Under the pieces are notes generated by a model. It did no database searches and was not told where the DNA came from. It was given only the letters and a program-made list of their open reading frames with translations. Of a stretch of DNA of 64,000 bases, positions 61,460-64,000 are shown in pieces. Source of the stretch: Arthrobacter alpinus (GTDB taxonomy: Bacteria > Actinomycetota > Actinomycetes > Actinomycetales > Micrococcaceae). Within the stretch, counting starts at the first letter, position 1; the number at the start of each line of letters is the position of its first letter. A program made the position numbers and the translations under genes. Location of the stretch: assembly GCF_900105965.1 (NCBI RefSeq), contig NZ_FNTV01000001.1:2852001-2916000 (forward strand), given 5' to 3'.

Positions 61460-61748
61460 CACCCTCAGCCTTCACCTCGGCAACAAGTGCCCGTCGCGTG
61501 GCAGGCGTCAAGCCCAGCGCCTCGCAATATCGAAGGAACGTCGGAAGGGAAGTATTGTCATGCGCCGGGACAGTCGGCTTACGCTCAGACTCCGCAGCCT
61601 GCTCCATCGCAAGATCCACAATCTCGTCCCAAGCATCAATCTTCTTAGCCAAGGCCAGCATCGCCTCCACCGTGCCAGCATCAGCACCCACCCGATCCAC
61701 ATAAGGCGCCGAAGCAATAGCCATCAAAGTGGCCTCATGAACGCCCAT
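61404..61748 (-). CDS. Terminase small subunit-like protein
   Basis: 114 residues, helical, with a basic tail (KKRRGRKQ). The segment LPTFLRYCEALGLTPATRRAL is the usual central helix pair of P27-type small terminases. It directly precedes and overlaps the large subunit gene. Confidence 0.8.
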   Translation of the reverse strand: MGVHEATLMAIASAPYVDRVGADAGTVEAMLALAKKIDAWDEIVDLAMEQAAESERKPTVPAHDNTSLPTFLRYCEALGLTPATRRALVAEVKAEGDAVDELKKRRGRKQAASG

Positions 61749-61884
61749 GTCACATCCTTAGGTATAATCACGCACGCACACGCGGGCGACCCCAGGTAGA
61801 ACTTGCAGGGGGAGAGATTAGTTTCGAGGTGGACCTTGCCGGTGTTTTGGGATTCTCAACATTGGGACGCCCCTACCCCTGCAC

Positions 61885-62190
61885 TTACCCGCTGAACCAT
61901 TTGCGTGAGAGGGTGCCTAGTCCGGTCACGTGTAGTTTGTTGCTGCGTGTGCGGTTGCATCCTCGGTGGCTAGCACGAAGCCCACCAGGATCTTCCGCAT
62001 GCTGCGGGTGCGTAGAGCGCGGATACAGATGATCAGGTTCCCATACTCCATCGTCGTGTATGTCGACAATGGAGTAGTCGATGGTCATGCCGCAGAGCCA
62101 GCAGTTCGCGTCTTCTTCGATGCACTTGGCTTTGAATTGCGGGCGGATTACTTCGCGCCATCGCCTGCTTGTCTGTCCGTCGCCTGCCAT
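61885..62190 (-). CDS. HNH endonuclease
   Basis: 101 residues: CWLCGMTIDYS...WEPDHLYPRSTHPQHAEDPGGLRASHRGCNRTRSN. Two Cys pairs and the DH...N residues form a standard HNH unit. HNH nucleases next to the terminase assist cos/pac cleavage in many phages of this head type, so this one is probably a packaging partner. The 136 bp between it and the small terminase gene hold no gene that I can see. Confidence 0.9.
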   Translation of the reverse strand: MAGDGQTSRRWREVIRPQFKAKCIEEDANCWLCGMTIDYSIVDIHDDGVWEPDHLYPRSTHPQHAEDPGGLRASHRGCNRTRSNKLHVTGLGTLSRKWFSG

Positions 62191-62220
62191 ACCCCACCCC
62201 CTAGGTAGTACCCCCGGGCG

Positions 62221-62553
62221 TTAGTAGTACCCGACGATGTCCCCACCCTTGATGGAGAGGGCCGGCCGGATCGTCATCATGTCGTCATGGCTGGTTCCGA
62301 TTGGGACGATGGCGAGGGTTGCTGAGTATCCGCGGAACCGGTCAGCCGTGCGGACAAGTGCGATCTGTCCTCCCGAGTGGAACTCCATGCCTTCGCTGCC
62401 GTTTGTTCTGCGTGTGGTGTGTGCGAGTTCTTGGCCGCTGTTGTTCAGCAGGTCGGTAAGTACGTCACGTGGCTGCTTGGTGAGGATGACGACTAGGCCG
62501 CCTTGGTTGGCGACCTGCACGGCTTCCCATGCGATGAATGCTGGCAGTGTCAC
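62221..62553 (-). CDS. Phage protein of unknown function
   Basis: 110 residues with a strand-helix pattern (NQGGLVVILTKQPRDVLTDLLN), an Arg-rich loop and an end IGTSHDDMMTIRPALSIKGGD. It could be a fragment of a P-loop fold, but no nucleotide motif is visible. The GTG start has CGGAGG 4 bases upstream. Only the HNH gene neighbours it. Confidence 0.6.
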   Translation of the reverse strand: MTLPAFIAWEAVQVANQGGLVVILTKQPRDVLTDLLNNSGQELAHTTRRTNGSEGMEFHSGGQIALVRTADRFRGYSATLAIVPIGTSHDDMMTIRPALSIKGGDIVGYY

Positions 62554-62759
62554 TGTGCCTCCGTAAGTAATACCCCTGATCTGCCCGCTGCATTGCTGCG
62601 CAATAGTGTGTCGGGGTCAGGGGAAGTGTTGGTGCAAGAGGGCCGGCGCATATGGGGATACGCCAGCCTTCTTGCTCGTGGATATGGGCTGAGTCGAACA
62701 GCCGCCAGTGCCCGCCTGACATACCCTTGCCGTCATCATCCCGACGATGGCGTGTGCGG

Positions 62760-62972
62760 CTAGACGCTTAGCATTACCTGAATTTTATTAGGGGCGATCG
62801 GAACCGGAACCTCTACGCGCTTAGCGGAGGCCCACTGATTCGCATTGTAAGACGCCAGATTGCCAGTTGCGCTGACCACGTGGAGGCGCCCATCGTCGTC
62901 AATGACCCAATTGGTGCCATCCGAGTAGCTGTCATCGTCAAGGTCTGGATGTTTGTTGACTGTAATTGCCAC
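62760..62972 (-). CDS. Small phage protein of unknown function
   Basis: 70 residues (AITVNKHPDLDDDSYSDGTNWVIDDDGRLHVVSATGNLASYNANQWASAKRV), beta-rich and acidic. The GTG at 62972 has TAGGAG 4 bases upstream and is preferred to the longer frame from 63005. It lies downstream of the tRNA-like element. The 206 bp left of it hold only a doubtful open frame. Confidence 0.65.
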   Translation of the reverse strand: MAITVNKHPDLDDDSYSDGTNWVIDDDGRLHVVSATGNLASYNANQWASAKRVEVPVPIAPNKIQVMLSV

Positions 62973-63034
62973 GGCTCTCCTATGGTTATTTTTATGATCA
63001 TGCACCCCAAGGGGCTTAGCTGCTTGCTACAGCG

Positions 63035-63123
63035 TGGAACGGGTTGGAGTTGAACCAACGCACCTGCACGGCCTAAGCGGGCCCGCTTACCGTCAGAGCT
63101 CTAACCATCTGAGCTACCGTCCC
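63035..63123 (-). tRNA. Phage tRNA-like element with abnormal anticodon region
   Basis: On the minus strand: acceptor GGGACGG with CCGTTCC plus A, D-arm GCTC...GAGC and T-arm GTTGG-TTCAACT-CCAAC are all regular. But the 38 bases between D and T arms contain no 5-7-5 anticodon arm. Instead they hold a 16-base perfect palindrome TAAGCGGGCCCGCTTA inside a stem CTGACGG/CCGTGCAG. It is either a tRNA with an inserted palindrome, a degenerate tRNA, or a tRNA mimic. The amino acid cannot be assigned. Confidence 0.6.
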
Positions 63124-63223
63124 TTGTGCCGCTGTCTCTCGACTGTGGCGGTGCGCGTGACCCTGCGCGGGAGATAAGCCTCCTAGGAGATCCATCCATG
63201 CCTGCCCACTGTGGATTTGGGCA

Positions 63224-63259
63224 TAAAAATAACCTCGACCAGTTGATGCTGGTGAGGTT
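63224..63259 (-). terminator. Leftward terminator
   Basis: On the minus strand AACCTC-A-CCAG...CTGG-TC-GAGGTT is followed by ATTTTTATG. It closes the unit of the gene at 63319-63900, before the tRNA-like element. Confidence 0.72.
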
Positions 63260-63318
63260 TATCAGAGACTTGTGGGCCTCTTTGGAACACTTTACATGGG
63301 TTTTTTAACACATGCAAG

Positions 63319-63900
63319 CTATGTTGCCATGCGATCCTTTCGTGCCTCTAAGACTTCATGCGGCCAGTAGGTGGGTGATGGGTCGCGGGTGACGGGTTTG
63401 AGGTAGCCGCGTTGTGCCCAGTGTCGTATCTGCTGGGAGGTGATGGTGATCTTAGAGTTCGTCCTGAGCCATGGCAGCAATTGCTTCGTGGTCATGGGTG
63501 GCGCAATCTCCTTGACCCTCTCAGCGTTGGCGGCGTGGTCGATGCGTGGTTCTTGTGGGCCGCTGATTATTGCTTCGGCTTTGGTTTCCCATTCGGCGAT
63601 GATCCAGGCGGTTCCTGCTGCATGGTCCATGAGTGCGTACTGGGCGGCGGTGTTGGTGACTGTCAGCATTCGCGCCTTGAGTTCGATTGCGTCAAGGTTG
63701 GCGGGTGCTGCTGAGCCAGCATCGTTGCTGCTTTTGGTCTCCGGGTTGCCGGGCCTTGTCACATCCAGCCGCGCAATGGCCACGTCCATTTCTGGCAGTA
63801 GGAAGTGAATGCTATCGATACGCGCTTGCAGGTCGGATACGCAGGCGACACATAGGTAGGTTTCGGTCGGCTCTTCACAGTCTGGCGTGGTGCAATTCAT
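63319..63900 (-). CDS. Phage protein with zinc motif and C-terminal helix-turn-helix
   Basis: 193 residues. The N-terminus has Cys pairs CTTPDC and CVAC that could bind zinc. A helical middle follows. The last ~60 residues (TKQLLPWLRTNSKITITSQQIRHWAQRGYLKPVTRDPSPTYWPHEVLEA) look like a MerR/excisionase-type winged helix. A role in early regulation or in helping terminase is possible. Start at 63900 overlaps the upstream gene's stop as ATGA. Confidence 0.75.
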   Translation of the reverse strand: MNCTTPDCEEPTETYLCVACVSDLQARIDSIHFLLPEMDVAIARLDVTRPGNPETKSSNDAGSAAPANLDAIELKARMLTVTNTAAQYALMDHAAGTAWIIAEWETKAEAIISGPQEPRIDHAANAERVKEIAPPMTTKQLLPWLRTNSKITITSQQIRHWAQRGYLKPVTRDPSPTYWPHEVLEARKDRMAT

Positions 63901-64000
63901 TTGCCGCTGGCTCCTTGCCTTAGTAGTTCGATGGTGGCGAGTTCGGCGTTCGGAGCGCTCCATCCGGCTTTGATGAATTGGGCTTTCACTCCGGTGAGTG
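63897..64000 (-). CDS. C-terminal fragment of an unidentified phage gene
   Basis: A frame open from the window edge to a TGA that overlaps the next start as ATGA. It ends LTGVKAQFIKAGWSAPNAEL...LLRQGASGK. The tight coupling supports a real gene; the product is not recognised. Confidence 0.5.
   Translation of the reverse strand, partial: LTGVKAQFIKAGWSAPNAELATIELLRQGASGK

Larger units (their letters stand above)
39571..64000. mobile_element. Prophage, left part (siphovirus type, integrated at tRNA-Ser)
   Basis: From the tRNA-Ser 3' end to the window edge nearly all genes are of phage origin: integrase, superinfection-exclusion lipoprotein, lysis cassette, tail, head, terminase and small early-type genes. 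The HK97-like head module, tape measure and tail chaperones with frameshift show a long, non-contractile tail. No second copy of the tRNA 3' end is seen, so the right attachment site and probably the repressor and replication genes lie outside. The structural modules look intact. Confidence 0.93.

Noticed and set aside
62465..62722. 85-codon minus-strand frame
   Set aside because: Overlaps the 62221-62553 gene by 89 bp, lacks a spaced ribosome binding site, and its second half reads as a shadow. Possible but not supported.
39571..64000. Right attachment site of the prophage
   Set aside because: No second copy of the tRNA-Ser 3' end could be found; the element at 63035 is unrelated in sequence.
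1..64000. CRISPR arrays or known defence islands
   Set aside because: No regular spaced repeats, Cas genes or restriction-modification genes are visible; the only candidate for phage defence is the Ltp lipoprotein.

Overview
The window looks like a chromosome segment of a high-GC Gram-positive actinobacterium of the Arthrobacter/Micrococcaceae type. Evidence: GTG and TTG starts are common; there is a GTP-type PEP carboxykinase, a RecQ with a phosphoribosyltransferase-like tail, an actinobacterial c-di-AMP riboswitch in front of a secreted transglycosylase-like protein, GlxR/CRP-like sites and Tat-exported proteins. Species assignment is inference.

Positions 1-39.5 kb are chromosomal. (i) 1-7.1 kb is a complete non-phosphorylating L-fucose island: start of a sugar ABC ATPase, fuconolactonase, aldo/keto-reductase type fucose dehydrogenase, mutarotase, GH29 fucosidase and L-fuconate dehydratase on the minus strand, and divergently an FAH-family hydrolase and an SDR dehydrogenase. 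(ii) 7.2-15.5 kb is housekeeping: RecQ, phosphohexomutase, an NsrR-like Rrf2 regulator with flavohemoglobin and two palindromic operator candidates, pckG and tRNA-Arg(ACG). (iii) 15.9-27.4 kb carries a Tat-exported GH16 glucanase and a sialic acid island: GntR/FadR regulator, a peptide-type ABC importer with a fused permease-ATPase, then nanA, nanK and nanE. An 11-bp palindrome, ACATC(C/G)GATGT, lies before both fucose transcription units and, in degenerate copies, in the sialic acid promoter region, which suggests shared or sister GntR control of two terminal sugars of glycans. (iv) 27.5-39.4 kb holds a degenerate ABC-like ATPase with a YhgE/Pip membrane protein broken by a one-base frameshift, a SixA-like phosphatase, a winged-helix regulator, a MarR-MFS pair, a c-di-AMP riboswitch with a transglycosylase-like protein, a SUMF1-domain protein, upp, tadA, a lipoprotein and an AlkZ-like winged-helix protein.

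From tRNA-Ser(CGA) at 39,484-39,570 to the window end lies the left part of a siphovirus-type prophage; its right end is outside. A tyrosine integrase and an Ltp-type superinfection-exclusion lipoprotein read rightward. Almost everything else reads leftward, so in transcription order (right to left) it is: small early-type genes and an odd tRNA-like element, HNH nuclease, small and large terminase, portal-MuF fusion, prohead protease, HK97 capsid, connectors, tail tube, G/GT tail chaperones with a -1 frameshift, tape measure, distal tail and baseplate proteins, a fiber carrying an SGNH hydrolase, then a lysis cassette with a collagen-like protein, M15-type endolysin and holin. Three HNH-type nucleases are interspersed. 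Short leftward terminators sit at module boundaries.

No wholly new system was proven. The best leads are the shared fucose/sialate operator, the pseudo-ATPase/YhgE pair, the tRNA-like element with a palindrome in its anticodon region, and the terminator-punctuated late operon.
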